NCBI RefSeq assembly: GCF_013373865.1
Contig: NC_050469.1
Span: 10,078,740-10,142,739 of the forward strand
From: Monomorium pharaonis
Lineage: Eukaryota > Arthropoda > Insecta > Hymenoptera > Formicidae
Reading direction: 5' to 3'
Length of the DNA: 64,000 nt
The notes under the pieces are model-generated. The model was not told where the DNA came from. It searched no databases and saw nothing but the letters and a program-made list of their open reading frames with translations. The position numbers and the translations under genes were made by a program. This document shows positions 25,608 to 39,400 of this stretch, piece by piece. The first letter of the stretch is position 1. Every line of letters begins with the position of its first letter.

Positions 25608-27557
25608 CGTACCACCGCACCACGGCACGGTTATAACATTTACTTACTGCCGTTTAACCACTTATCACGTCGGATCTTGGGACCCGCGGCTTTTGCATCG
25701 CGCCCAAAGGCAGATTCGTAGAGAGGGAGATCGAGAAGCGCGTGCGGGTTTCTAGAGAAAGCGAGAGCGAGAGGAGAAAGGTCGGGGTGCAGGGGTGTAA
25801 GGGTGTAGGAGAGTGAGAGAGGGTGATACTAACGCGCGTATCCATTACGCTAAGCGCGTGGAAACGTTCGCGTAAACGTGTGCGAGCGTACGTATCCGTC
25901 GTTTATCCGTCCTTCATCCCGCCGCCCCTCGCGTCGCGGCCAATCGTGATTACGCTCGCATGCTTCAAGGACATATCTGCCGGATATCAACCTCGACTAC
26001 TCGACCTGGCTAAACGCTTACGCCCGAGCCGCGCCGTATCCCGTCGAATGCCCGGCCGCCCTCCACCACCGGCAATCTCGCCTTTGCAGCCGCCGGCTGG
26101 ATATTTACCGATTCCAATTGGTTTCGTGATTGCGCTTAAGTGCTCGGATAGTTGGCGGGCTGCTGAGCTAGACACGGACGGATGGATAGATACGATTCTA
26201 AATAACGCTCAGATTCTGATTACGACGAGCAAGTAAGCCCCCTGCCGGGCGATACAAAGGTGGTAAATGATGAAGATAGACCCGCCATAGAGCTGGCGGG
26301 TGAACTGTGAATTCCATTAATGTAGCGATGAAGTAACTCGTATGCTTGCAACTCGTAACGCTAAAGTAAAGATGTTTGCGCGGGGTGTCGAAGCAATATC
26401 ACGGAACTTTTAATTGATCGAGTGAGAGTTACTAACAGATTGTATACCAATTTCCTATCGCTTAATACAACTGAGGGAACTTTTTAATACAACGCAATTA
26501 AAACTATACGCAAGTAATAATCAATATGTGATAGATAGAACTTTTGTACTTGTTATCATTATAAATTTTACGTATACGTGAAATTGTGTCACATATATAT
26601 CATACACGCACACAAGACTTATTGTACCATTTATAAAAATATGTTTCAATATCAATTCCAATTTTTAAAGCTTTTTTGTCTTTCTATATTGTGACAATAA
26701 AACAAAAGACATAAAATCGTAATGGACAATAAGATCTTTGTCTCTAAATTGCGATAAATTTTGATAGGTAAATAAGATGTGAAGATAGGAAAAGGTTGCA
26801 GGTCAAGCAAATATATGCCAAAGGGCCTTTCTAGTTGGCTCTGATGTGGTCTGCAGTCTCGGCTTAATAACCCTCGACCTCGTCAAACAAATGCTTCTAA
26901 CCGACCTCTTCGCCTCTGGCATTGAGAATTCTCGACGATAGTATATGTCAAAAAAGACATCAAGGCAGAAAATGTTACAAAAATTTTTACGTTAAAGAAA
27001 ATGATGCGATTCAACAGCAACCACGACTATAAGAAATATAAATTATTTTACTAAAAACTTGCAATAAGACAAAAATTACATCAATTGGTTAGAAGAAAAC
27101 ACACACACACATTTCTTATTTAGATTTTTATAAAATTATTTAACATCTTAGATATTAATCCTAAATATTCTATAGATAAACTTTCATAGATATAAATTTT
27201 GTGGAAATTTTTCTGTAAACTTTAGTTCTACAGTATCATGCATCCTAAATTGCATATTCCACTTGCATATTACTGAAGAGAATTCTCCACTCAATATACG
27301 AGAAAAATATTCGCTAAAAGAAAGTGAAAACGGAACTCACACATGTCGGAAGATACTTCGATATCAAAAATTGCGAGGGAAGTCACGGGGAACGAAGTAG
27401 CAGATTATATCGTTGCGCCGCGCCCGTGTGTACGAGCGATGCAAGAGGAACCATGAAGAGGGGAAGCGCGGCGAGTGGCTCATCGACTGGTACAGACTAG
27501 TACCAATATTACCCTGCACCCTGCACGGCAAGGGAGGCACAGGAGCGAGAAAGAAGA

Positions 27558-27590
<33 letters not shown>

Positions 27591-30500
27591 AGAGGGCGGT
27601 CGAGAGAGATAGGAGTATGTAAGCTCGTAGGTATCCACTTCCCTTCCGCGATCAATTAATTCCGGACACTAATGCTTTTCTAAAGACACACACCCAACCG
27701 GCTTACCACTCGGCCGATAACCGACTATTCCGAGAGAGAGCTGTCGGTCGGAACCATCGAATTGCACGTCACGCGATACCTTCACGATCGCAATGCACTT
27801 TCCTCTGTCGGCTGGCAGCCGCTGCGGAAAGAGTTCGGGGGAGATAAATTAGGTAATACCTTTCTCGAACCGTGTGTCGAATTTCGCGCAGTTTCGGACT
27901 TAAAAAATTAGATTAATCAGATAATTTTTGAAAATTACAGTAATCCCTCAGAAACATTAAAAAAATTTTAAGATATTTAATCAACGAGCCCTGATTTAAA
28001 TCGTTATGCAAATAACATTTCCGATTTTTTAAACGCTCATGGAATCTGTACGCGCAATAAGTTGCTTTCGGAATCCTCCTGTTGTCGGGGAAATCGGCAA
28101 AAGCTTCCCGTAATAGGCACCTATCTTCGCATTACTCTGCGTCTACGAGTACGAGGCTGGCTTTCTCCTCGGAGAATTCTAATTGTGAGAGACAGTCCCA
28201 GGAAAATACTCGACGGAAGTTTCCTACAGCTTCGCTGCTCGAGCATATCGCCGGTATTTCAATGTGCCACCAACACCAGCGTCCCAGCAACCGACGCAGC
28301 AACTCTTACCTTTCGGTAACACCTACGCTACTTCCCACCTACCGGCCTCAATCCATAGACGGCTCCCCCCGGACTTCATTCCGAAAGCAAAATTAAGTAC
28401 CTACGAGAGATGGTAAATACAGTCACCGTACTCTTCTCCCGAGCTAGGTAAACTTGAGATTGGTCGCGTCCCATTTCGATGGGGGACCAGATGTGTGCTC
28501 CACGAAATGCTCTTCTTGTTAGCGCGATAGAGATGAGAATGCGGTAGAGAGTTGGTGTATTTTAAGTTATAATTAGTAGGTTGCCGCAAATTCGTATCCT
28601 CGCGCGAATGCAGATTGATAATGTTTTAGAAGTAGAATTGACCAATAACACACAAAAAATCAAAGTGAGAACTAAATCGCGTAAAAGATATTTACACGTT
28701 AGATGCGCGTTCAGAGAAAGCACGTCAAAGACGTGACAATTAAAGATTTGTCAAGTCGCGATGGAAACGAACGTTGAATCTCATTTAAAATCTCGTTCAA
28801 TCAATCGCCCGTCAAATATTTTCGTTAGCTGCCTTGGCATAATATCATTCGAATCATGATTCCAATCGTGTTATTACATAAATTATAAGATCAGGAGAAT
28901 TTTTGGATGCACGTGTCAGTCATTAAAGTATAGCGATCTTTGAAAATGAGAAGAAGCGTCAACGGGGGGCTTTTGAGAAGTTCTCGAGAGTGACGTTGAT
29001 CCCTCTCCCGTTACCCGTTGCGACTGTCACTCACAATTAGCCGTCCCGAAGGATCTGCCAGCTAGGAAGAGGAGGAGCCCTGGGAAAATAGAGGAGAACA
29101 AAATAAAGGGCGGGAAGGTAAGATAGCAGGGACGGAAGGAGCAAGGGGGATACTACTGCTTGACGGCGCATCTTACATGACAGTCTTTGTATTAACTATC
29201 AGGTAACTTCTTCCTGTCAACCCTTTTACGCCCCCTCGGTTGTTCCTATGTCGAGAGCCTCTTTACTCCGATTCAGAACCGGATGAGGAAAGAGAGCACG
29301 AAAGGCGCAGCGGGGAGAGAATAACGAGGTAAAAGAAGAAGAGAGATGAGGAAAGGTGGAAGCGAATTAGCTACTGTCAAGGCAAGTGCTAATCCCGTGA
29401 ACCGCCTCCAAATGCAGCGAGAATATGGCAGTATTTGTTATTCACGTGGAAGGCAATGGATTCTCCATTCTAATAACTGTCTCAGCGGCTGCAACCGAAT
29501 CATTCACGAGCAAAGACAAAGTGAATTCGCAACATGAAGTCATCACTAAATTTTCGAAAAATAACGATCGCCAAACGATCGAGCGTAATGCGAATAAATA
29601 TCACTCTATCTTCAAGAATATTACCAATGGCCGTAATATAATACATTTGCCAAAGAACAATCGATCGGCGCTTGCACGCACACGACGTGAAATTACAAAC
29701 TTGTCCTCACATTGTGCTCACGCTCACACACTTTTCGACACGTTCGGCACTCACCCACGTAAACGCTATCTGAAGAGAGCATGAACGCGCCCAGACGAAG
29801 GCGCCGTAGGCAGGGACAGCTCATTAATATTTAGACGTATTTTGAGCGGCGAGCCACTACCACGCCGCTAACGCCAGCCGCCATCGTCGTCGCCTTTATA
29901 CATAATTATTCGCGCGAGATTGGCGAGCGCTGGGCGAGGAGCCTCGTTGCCTTGAAATTCCCCGTTGGAAAATTTCCAGTCGCTTTTTGAATTAATTATT
30001 GTACATTGTAAAATATGGTAAAGTCAGACCCATAAAGTATAATTCAGATTCTCTATCGTCACGAATTATTCCATCGTCTCTACAAATTTTTCGAAAAATG
30101 TAAACAGAATATGAATACAATTTTCCTCTAAAGGGAACTAACACACAAATGGGAAAATTACGCTCTTCACCGCCGGTGGAGTTAAATGAGGAACGAATAA
30201 AGATTGACGAAAATAGTTCCGAAGTCGCCCTGTAGACGACCGAAAGCGCAATTTCGAGTGATCAGGGCGTATTCATTTGCTTGCCGTTAATTAAGGTTCG
30301 TCTACAGCCCGACTACGGGCGAGGGAACATTCCGATAGACGAGAAAGTAGTTTCCGAGAGGGATACAGCCATTTTTGCCACAAGCTCCGTAAAGTTCTCT
30401 CGAATATCGTATTTATATTGCAACTCTCATTCCCTACGGATAAATATTGATTCTATCTCTATCTCTAGACTTTGTGCCACTACGAATATCTCAGTAATCT

Positions 30501-30981
30501 CTATAGACTCTGACCTGGTAATCCTATCCTTTGAAACGATTACGTTGCCCAATGACAACTTGCATTGTTTAAAAAAATAACAGACTACTGCCATACCCCC
30601 TAGAATCCTCTTCCCCCTTTCAATTTTACATCTGAGAAATTCACAAACGTCTTCACAAACGCGTTACAAGACATTCAACGAGAGAATTATTTTTTGAATA
30701 GTCGACATTTCAAAAGTATTTTATAAAAAAAAATTTACACAAGCACCAATTTCAGACAGAGGGAGAAAGGTAGCAGCAATGAACGGGGGAAGTCTCCTTT
30801 ACCAGACTCCTAATCGATTGCCGCGAGTTTTAAACTTTACGCCGTCCCCTCCGACCGCTCTCTTCCGTTCAGCTCGCGAAGCCGCCGACAACGACGGCAG
30901 GTCGAGGTGGAGAGAAGCGAAAGAGAAGCGACGGAAAAGACGCGAAAAGACGGCAAGCCAGAAGGTAGAGAAGCAAAAGAC
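25608..30981. other. Non-coding stretch with candidate regulatory blocks
   Basis: No recognisable gene. GC-richer blocks lie at about 25608-26400, 27340-27880, 28050-28600, 28940-29990 and 30770-30981. AT-rich DNA lies at 26400-26820, 26950-27340, 28600-28940 and 30000-30170. Open frames such as 25823-26236 (plus, 137 codons) and 29425-29784 (plus, 119 codons) match nothing known. The GC-rich segment at 29821-29910 contains ATTAAT and TTTATACATAATTATT, again homeodomain-type cores in CpG-rich DNA. A short (AC)n lies near 27100-27112. Confidence 0.5.
27558..27593. repeat. Imperfect (AG)n tract
   Basis: A purine tract of AG units broken by extra A residues (agaaagagagagag and similar), flanked by GAAAGAAG-type purine sequence. 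It produces the glutamate/arginine-rich tail of a spurious frame at 27413-27622. Confidence 0.95.
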
Positions 30982-31060
30982 GAGAGAGAGAGAGAGAGAG
31001 AGAAAGAGAAGGAGAGAAAGAAAGAGCGCAAGAAAGCGAAAGAGAAGGAGGAAGATGGCG
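30982..31060. repeat. (GA)n and purine-rich tract
   Basis: A clean GA run at 30982-31003 continues as an irregular purine tract (GAAA, GAAG and GGAG units) to about 31060. The whole stretch has few pyrimidines on the plus strand. The plus-strand frame through it (30779-31300) is lysine/arginine/glutamate-rich only because of this composition. Confidence 0.93.
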
Positions 31061-34000
31061 AAGTCTGTAAATTTTCTTACATTTTATGAGCCATCAGAAT
31101 TTCATAACCTCGAGCCAGTCCGCGTGGTACTTTGCACAAGAAAAGTTTCTGCGCTCGCTCCGTTCTCCCGCACACTCCTTTTCTTCCCCGTCTTTCTCGC
31201 TCCCGTAGCCTTCTCGCGGCACTTTCGAGAAAGGGCAAAGACGGCTCGGGGAAAAAGAGGACGGAAAGCCCGGTGTATGCAACGGATCATTGCAAGGTAA
31301 CGTTCAGACGACGCTTGGCTCTCCTCCGGCGTTAGCCCCCTCCCGCTTCCTCCCCCTCCCCCCCTTCCGATTCTCCAATCCGCTTTGCGTACATTAGACG
31401 TACGGGAGATTGGGCGAAAAGACGCCTTAGAACGTAATATCGTTTAAAATGATGGATAGCAAGAAGCTCGCTTTTAGATATCCGCGATTTACCGCTGTCC
31501 CGCCGTTTTACGGCATACGCTAGACCAGACTCCTGCGTTGGAAAATGTGTAGAATAAAAGGCGTGTCAATTACGCAGCGATTAACATTCTAGTTTGTTAC
31601 TACCCTTTTTTTATCAGCGACACTGCTTCTTCGTCATTGTTAATAATATATTTTAGAAAACCATGTTCTTATAAAAATATTGCATGTTTGATAAAATTCA
31701 AATTACCCTGCTGAAGATTAATCGCGATCGAATGCGTGTATTTAAAAAAACGTTGCAAATTTCCGGATCGAATTGCTTAAAGAAACGAATCAATGACAGT
31801 GATTTAATTTATCTCGCGTGTATGTACGCGTGCATGTGTGTATGCATATATTTGTGTGGTTTTATTTAGTCGGATTGAGGCTACGCGAGCGCGAACTGTT
31901 ATTCCTGCCGGCCCCCAAACACTGTAATCCCTTCGCGTTCCCGATTAACCAAATACCTGGTACACGAACGAAAGCTCGTGGAAATACCGCGTTGACGTGC
32001 TTGCGTGCATCGCGGTCGCACCTTCGCGTGACTTCGCGCTTAAATGGCTTGACGTGCTTGACGCGAGCCTGCCGATCGCCGACTCGTTAATTCGCGACTC
32101 ATTCCCGGAGAACGCGTCTTACGAATCGGCATCTGCACTCTCGCCTAAAGCTTCTCTCGCGCTCTCTTAATATCGCTCAAAAAATCACTTCACGTACATA
32201 CACACACATATTTCGTAAATAATAGTATCCGAAAACATTAATACCAAAATAATTCAATAAATGTAGAAGCACCGTGTATTACACAAAAAATTACTACAAT
32301 AACAAAGAATAAGCTGCTTTAATTATTTTCCTAACTACTGGAATCTAAAGTACTGGTAAGTTGAGTTAAAGCCGAATGTAAATAAAAAAGCTGCTCACTA
32401 TCGCTTTAATTTATTTTTCGTCATTGGAACTTACTTATTCCCATACATTATATCGTAACATATATTTTCTCTAGGGTTTTCTTTGACGGATTTCAACTTT
32501 AATCATTAAATCCCATTTTTCCTGCAATTCTGTTAACACGTCGTTGTGATGCTCGGTATTATGTCTTAACTTGCAAGTCAAAATTTTCGTAAATGACGTT
32601 GCAAGATATTTCAGGCACGAGGTATATTTCGCGAGCACAATCACATTTATTCGCCGAAGGAAATCTACGAATGCGTCGTCGTAATAGTTAGACTACGTGG
32701 ATCACGGTCCCTTTTTTCCTCTCGAAAATTACTTCGCGGAGCATGCTGCAAGTGGGCGGTTCTCGCCAACGTAGAAACGGTGAGAATAGAATAAAGGCTG
32801 TCCTTGCGAGAGGCGACGAAAAGAGAAATAGAGAGAGACGGAAAGAGAAAGAGAGCGAGAGAGGGAGAAAGAGAGAAAGAGACAGAATGGCGAGTAGAAA
32901 AGCCCAGAGTCGTGTCGGCCATGTTGTCAGCAAAGTTTCGTCCTACCTCTTAAATATAAATGTATACGTGCGAGCCGGCACGATAAAGCGTCTCCTCTGG
33001 TAAGTTCTGCGTAGCTATAGTCTACATTGTCTCGTGAAAACGTACACACGCGCCTGTCTGTCGTGATCCATAAAGAGCCATTAAGAACCGACACTAGAGC
33101 GCTGCATAAAGGGACGCGCGAATCTCGATAAACGTTTCACGAATATAACCCGAGTAATTCAAACTATCATGGATGATTATTTTTGGAACGTCACCAATTC
33201 TCGTATCACAAAATTAATTGTTAATTCATAATTAATTAAAAACGTTAGTAATATTTTACATCTTGCAAAGTTCTTGGCACGCACATTACAACTTTCCCCT
33301 TTGTATTGCGTTCCCTAAACGTCAATAAAACATTAAATGTTTCATCAATTTCTCACGCAATTTTGAAATAGAAATACAATGTATAAAATGTTCAACAGTT
33401 TAATTCAATAATATTCAAAACGTGAATTACTGCTTTTACTTATGTAATCCACAATTAATAAGAGCTCCTCTCGTCGCGTTTATCTCATCGTACAGAGAGA
33501 CATGGCAAACGTTCGTGTACGAGGACTTCGACTCCCTTTATTACGAGACAGTTTCACCCAATCGGCACCGAGAACACGCACCGCGAAATAATTGCAGTCA
33601 TTCCGAACCATTCGCTATATTGGCCGAGATAATCTCGTCGCCCTACTTCCACGTCCTATCCATTTTGTCTTCCTACGTGATATGTGACTAACTTTGACAA
33701 GAATATCCTGACAAATCCAAGAACACAATTGAATATCAACATAGATAGGCATATAGACTCGTGCCACTTTTTTGTATTCTTCATTTACCGTGTATATTTT
33801 TATTTACCGTTTGTAATTATTGGAGGTAACATGATCCTTCCCCTTTTCACCATCTAATTTTTATTACTGCAAAGATATAATTTGATATTGTGTTAGATTT
33901 TGTATTAAACAAGAAACAATGTAAACTTATAAACAAAATTGTTGAAAGAGAGAAGCTCATTGCTTAATTTAAAATCATCAGTACAATTTTTATTATAAAA

Positions 34001-35129
34001 CCCAATCATTAGTCACTACGCAAGTCGCATTTATAGGATATTTTTTCTATAATATAGAAAGTATACTATTAAGCATCTTCTGATAATAATAAAGCACATA
34101 TATAAATAAATAAAATGAATATAATTAACGTTAAACAGATTTCTCGCAAAATGTAAATATATCTTATATATTAGGGTTAAAAATAATAAGAAATCTACTT
34201 CATTTAGAACATTTTTGGTGAATTATTAATGACAGAAATGAGTGATCTAAGATTTCACAGGTTCTAATACTATTTAAACCAGAAGAGAGTTCGACGACGC
34301 TATTTTAGCGAAACAAATCGAATGCAATGGTTCAGAAAAGATCAAATCACTCGCGTTTCGGTCGAGCAATCCGTGCACATGTAGTTGCTTCCCTTCTCGG
34401 CCTTCTCGCCCTACCCGATTACTCTCTTTCTACCGACAGGTGTTTATCCGACCGTACGCGCAAACACTATTTCCACCCTTCGCAGCCAAGCACCTCCGGA
34501 TTGATTTCAACAATGCAGTGAAAAGAAACGTTCCACATGTCTCGAGGCCTCAAACCGAACGATCGACTAGCTTTTATTATTCCAACCTTTCCACACCCAC
34601 ATTTCATTCACATTCTCTTTGTATAAAAAATAATGCACCAATGAAATAAACGGAATGTTATTTTTATGCTATAATGTACATATCAGTTTAAAATAAATAT
34701 ACAATTTTTACTTGCCATATTTTATAAACCAAGATTTATAATAAATGTAAATGATTTTAATTACAAACTTTGATGAATATAAAGAATGCAAAAAACGAGT
34801 AAATTGCAATTTAAATGTTATCTATTGTACTGCCAACTATCTGTTTCAACATATTTTGATTGTTTATTCAGTTTATTGGATTGCAAAAAGATTCAATGTT
34901 AAAAATTTTAAATGTATATAAATGTTTTTATTATAATTTGTACTTTATTGTAGAAACAATTTGTTATACGAATGTATTATTAAATAAATATATTAAATCA
35001 CGAAAATTTGTTAAAATTTTTTTAATTTCTAGAAAAATATAAACCTACAACGAAAGGATTTTAACCCATAATATAAATTATTAAACAAAAAGGGAAAAAG
35101 AATGACGATCACAATCCCGATAACTTAAT
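31061..35129. other. Non-coding stretch, AT-rich with GC-rich patches
   Basis: No recognisable gene. GC-richer patches at about 31061-31540, 31860-32170, 32640-33150 and 34300-34600. Long AT-rich stretches at 32170-32640, 33160-33450, 33680-34300 and 34600-35129. A purine-rich GA-type tract lies at about 32820-32885. No transposon ends or RNA genes seen. Confidence 0.55.
32820..32885. repeat. Purine-rich GA tract, imperfect
   Basis: Irregular GAGA/GAAA units with few pyrimidines over about 65 bases, within a GC-richer patch. It belongs to the set of about a dozen GA/CT tracts spread over the window. Confidence 0.9.
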
Positions 35130-35296
35130 CACGTTAAGAGATGAAAATGTCCGATGAACGTTACTTACTGTGACGCTTTCGGAGTACCAAGTTATCGTTT
35201 CTTCCGAACCGAAACAGAGACGCTTAATCACACCGCTTCAGAGATCGCGGCCTGATGAGTAGGTGAACGCAGCCGTTCCCAGCCGCGACGAGCATT

Positions 35297-35342
35297 GCGT
35301 GAATGCGTGAATTCGTGCGTGCGTTCGTTCGTGCGTGCGTGG
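35297..35342. repeat. Degenerate tetranucleotide repeat (GTGC/GTTC)
   Basis: Four-base units GTGA, GTGC and GTTC repeat for about 45 bases, ending in GTGG. It lies within the CpG-rich island. Confidence 0.85.
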
Positions 35343-35724
35343 AGGGCTTTAGGGTCGCGTACGCGCGGAAATCGTCGTGGAGATCCTCTCGGCCGTGGAT
35401 ATCCTCGCCGTCGGTGGTACGTAACGATCCCCGCTCATGCCGTGAGAATCTCTCGCGGGCACTTGTCTTGGGCAGCCGCCAGGAGGAGCCGCGGGGGTTC
35501 CGGAGGAGGCTAGGTTACGTGGGAGGAGGAGTAGGAACCCCGTGCGGGGGAAGGGGTGGATGGTGGTGGTCCTGCTCGGAGGTAGAGCTGGTTCCGGCGC
35601 ATTCCGAGGACCAGGAGGGTTGCGGAGGGCCACAGGAGGTAACGTGCAGGAGAGGGCGGAGGTGTTCTGCCCCACCCGTACTCGGCTCTGATTGGACTAC
35701 CCCCGCCTAGTCACCCCCGGCCAT

Positions 35725-35912
35725 CCCTCTCGTCCTCTTCTACCTCTTCCTCCTCCTCCTCTTCCTCCTCCTTCTCCTCGTCCTTCTTCTTCGTCATCCT
35801 CCTCGTCGTCGTCATCCTCCTCCTCCTCCTCCTCCTCCTCCTCTTCCACCTCTTACTCCTCACGCTCCTTCTCTTGATCCGCCATCCTCCTCCTCCTCCT
35901 CCTCCTTCTCCG
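35725..35912. repeat. (TCC)n-rich polypyrimidine tract
   Basis: About 190 bases of T and C with few purines. Pure TCC runs lie at about 35816-35842 and 35886-35904, with TTC, GTC and CTT units between. It reads as poly-serine or poly-proline on the plus strand and poly-glutamate/arginine on the minus, which explains the open frames there. Long homopyrimidine tracts with mirror symmetry can adopt triplex structure; that is family knowledge, not shown here. Confidence 0.93.
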
Positions 35913-36440
35913 TTACCCGCCACCTCACGGCTTCTCTTCCGCCTTCTCCGCCACGCCACTTCTTCTTCTTCTCGTTCGCACTACCTCGCCTCGCCTGGTC
36001 CGTCGCCGAGCGTAAGAACGCCCGCCTCTTTTTCGATGCACCGGAAAACAGGTGCGGAAGCACGACGTGGGGATTCCGAGATTCCTACTGGCTCCGGGAG
36101 CCGTCGGTGACTCCGATCTCCAGGCTTTATTCCCAGGCTCACTAGTCCCACCCGCTCCCTCTTGCCTCCTCCTCACCCCCTTTCCATACGTAGAGAAACT
36201 CCTTCTATCCCCCCTGACCGCGTTGAATTTTGAAAATTCTGCAAGAGTGCCGAGGTCCATGCTCGATGTGGCATTTAGCTGCTTTCGGTTCCCTCTCGTT
36301 TCGAACGTACGGCGGCTTTAATAACGCAGACCCCTCGCAGAATATTCGATTCTCGCGAGATGTTGTTGAACCGATGCTATTTTCTACATCTCGTCTCGCG
36401 GGACTGACAAGAGAAAAGAGAACCAAGAATAGATAACAAG

Positions 36441-39400
36441 CATCGTCGAATGGAAGAATCTCTGAATCCTAAATATTAGAGTAATTTAATTACGTAGAGA
36501 GTTATATATATGTATTTGCAAATAAATTGTATTTATATGAACAAGAAAATTGTGAGATGTATTCTTGATATGTCATGATACGTTCACAGTAATTTTCCAT
36601 AATGTTTCTAAAACTGGACAACTCAAAATAAGCTTCAAATCAAATATTTCTCAATCCAAAATACACATCGACCTTTCGTTGTGTTTATAAAAATCAAATA
36701 ATCTTATATGTGTAAATTAGAATCAACAGAGAACTTATTTATCACATGGCTAAAATAAAGTTGCATTTGCGTAAAAAGAAAGAAAGAAAAAGATAAAACG
36801 TTAAAATCATATTAGAAAAATGTTAGAGAAATGTTAGAATTTAAGTATTTTTACTTAAAAATCAACAAAAAAGTTTACAGTTACTTTTTAGATATAATCA
36901 TTTTATCCTTGCCGTATACGCAATAAAAACTACAATCTAAAAATTTATGTTTCTATAATTTTGCATTAAAATTTAGTTTAACAGATCACTCAAAGTCTTA
37001 AGACAGTTCAAAATTCAACAAGGTTCATCGACCCTCTCTCTGGTTTATCTCCATCTAAATCGATTGCAACTGAGCGATGCAGTCCAACAGATTTAAGATA
37101 AAGTAACTTTCTTGTGCATAAACGCTATTCAAAATCAATGACAGATACGTTTGTTCAATAAATAAAACTGCAAAGATGATATACCATAAAAATGTGCTAA
37201 ACGACGGAAAGGCAGAGAGGAGATAAAGGAGCAAGACAAGAATGCCCTAAGGCGACGACATTTCGATAATTGGAAACCAATGAGCCGGCGGTAGGAAGAT
37301 TTTCGGGGTAAAAATCAACCCTTCGTTCGGGCCCTAATGAAGCGAGCCTTCGGCGTTGCCTGCCGATGTGCATGCCTCCGCGTCGTATTAATTGCCTGCC
37401 CCCTCTGCATCTCGCGTCCCTCATCACCAACATCGTCCCGCCGCCTCTCCGGGGCCCCATCTAACCCTTTCCATCGTCTTCTTGCACCGTCTCGTAGTTA
37501 CCCGCGATAGCGCATTCTTCGACAAATTGGATCACGCTATCGCGCGAGCAACCCCGCTATGGTTATATCGCCAAAGATTCGCCGGAATAACCGAAAACTG
37601 TCAAAGAGCACAGGCAAATCACTCGCGGTGCAACATAATAATCGTCAATATTTTCACATCTCAGAATGACTCCAATGTACTAAATTTGTAAAAAAAATTC
37701 TCCCTTTAGAGAGCCAAATGTCAAGAATATTTCAATATTATGCTCCTAAACAAGTGTGGAAAACTTAGAGAAATTAAATCTATCGCTCTTTTAAAGCAAA
37801 GAATAAATAGTTTTTTCCTTACAAAAAATTGATTTAGAGCATTGCAAATTGACTCTATTTATGCCCTTAAACAAATTAGTATTTTTTATTCTTTAGAAAC
37901 AATAATATACAAAAATTTTGACTTTAAAATATATGCAGTGATATAATTGATTTGTATAATAACATATCTGTTGCACATCATCCATTATACATGCTCATTT
38001 GCTTCGGTAACATGATAAACTAACCGGTTATTCACTGATGTAACGATTACATTGATATAAAAAATACATGATGGACAATGTCCACCGTCGAACAGGCGGC
38101 CGATGGCCACGATTCGTATAAAAGTTTGCATCGATTTGCATCTCGATGGAGCGTTTCCTCTCTTTATTGTTTCACCGCGAGTGATCGAGCGTGTGGCGTT
38201 CACAGCGCCATGCCGGCGGCACTGGTTATCGTCCCCGCATTCGCGATAAAAAGCTGCTGCGACGTGAATTACTTTCCGCTGGGGTGGCATCGACGTAACG
38301 TATCGTTCAAAATTACCTATCGTCATTACGTCGATGTTCTGTAAATGGCTGAATGCTTTATACGGTCGTCGTTATAAAGAATTAAGTAAACAGAAAGTTA
38401 AAATAATCGACCGCACAAGTCCCCAGGAAATACCGCTCCGAATATATGTCCGAATAATTAATTATTCATTAATTAAGCCATCGTCTCTAACGTGGTTTAA
38501 CTTACTGACATTAAGCAATTAATCATGCCTGTGACATGTTGCTTATGATAAATGTCATACGCGTGAACGTTGTAATGTATACACGTCTGCATTACCTCTC
38601 ATATAAACGTAAAATAGAAGAATAAAATATGAAACATTTATTGCTAGTTTTAATAGCTGTTTTTTTAGCTGCAAGCAGAAAATGTTGAACTATTAATGTA
38701 ACTTCATGATTGTTATCTCGTCTATACTTAATCTTTTCATTTCTCTTAATAGATCGCCGTAAATTGAAAGAAAAATTCGCTAAAATCTATATAGTATATC
38801 ACAATGTAAACTAATCGTAATAACGCAGAACTCAAAACGTTTTCAATCGGTAAAAGCTGAAGGCGTCACCCCTTCTCGCGTGGCTTTAAGGTTGTGCGAG
38901 GTTAGGGCAATTTTCGACGTAATTCCGTTAGGGGGGCTTCGAATCGATATAATCAGCGAACTCGGGGTGACTTTAACCACTGGTGGCCGCTTCAACTCTT
39001 CCGCCCAAATTCTAAACTCTGCACACCACGCTTTAGAATCTTCTTCTAGTCGGTCCTTAGATGAGTATATTGTTCGAGCCATGTGCGTCATGAAACGGTT
39101 TCCCTCTTGGAGGGAAGAAAAACAATTTAGCAATGTAAACATTTCACTTTTGTGTCAAGAGACAAAAGTGTACAAAGTATTAAACTATCGAACCAAAGTT
39201 TCAATATTAATATAAATTCTATAGTTCAAGATACAAAAATGTAAGATACACATTTATATAAAATTGTGAAAACATAAAATAATTAAAGAAAATAAGTTAT
39301 CAACGCGAAAATGCGCAAGATAAACAAAATATTTCAAATTTTACAAATTGTTTCTCAATAACTGTTATTTTTTACAAAAATAACTCTTTCAATAAATTAA

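Larger units (their letters stand above)
35130..36440. other. CpG-rich island, promoter-like
   Basis: This is the longest GC-rich, CpG-rich block in the window and it rises sharply from the AT-rich DNA on both sides. It contains a GTGC/GTTC tetranucleotide run (35297-35342) and a TCC-rich pyrimidine tract (35725-35912). At its left edge the minus strand reads ACA|GTAAGTAA, a consensus-grade splice donor with the exon ending at 35169. A minus-strand first exon starting within the island is therefore conceivable. Against this, no start codon with a recognisable protein follows, and donor matches occur by chance. Open frames here (for example minus 35349-35675, plus 35303-35710) are proline/serine/arginine-rich and unrecognised. 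Confidence 0.3.

Noticed and set aside
35692..35959. Poly-serine (plus) and poly-glutamate/arginine (minus) frames
   Set aside because: Both are translations of the TCC-rich pyrimidine tract.
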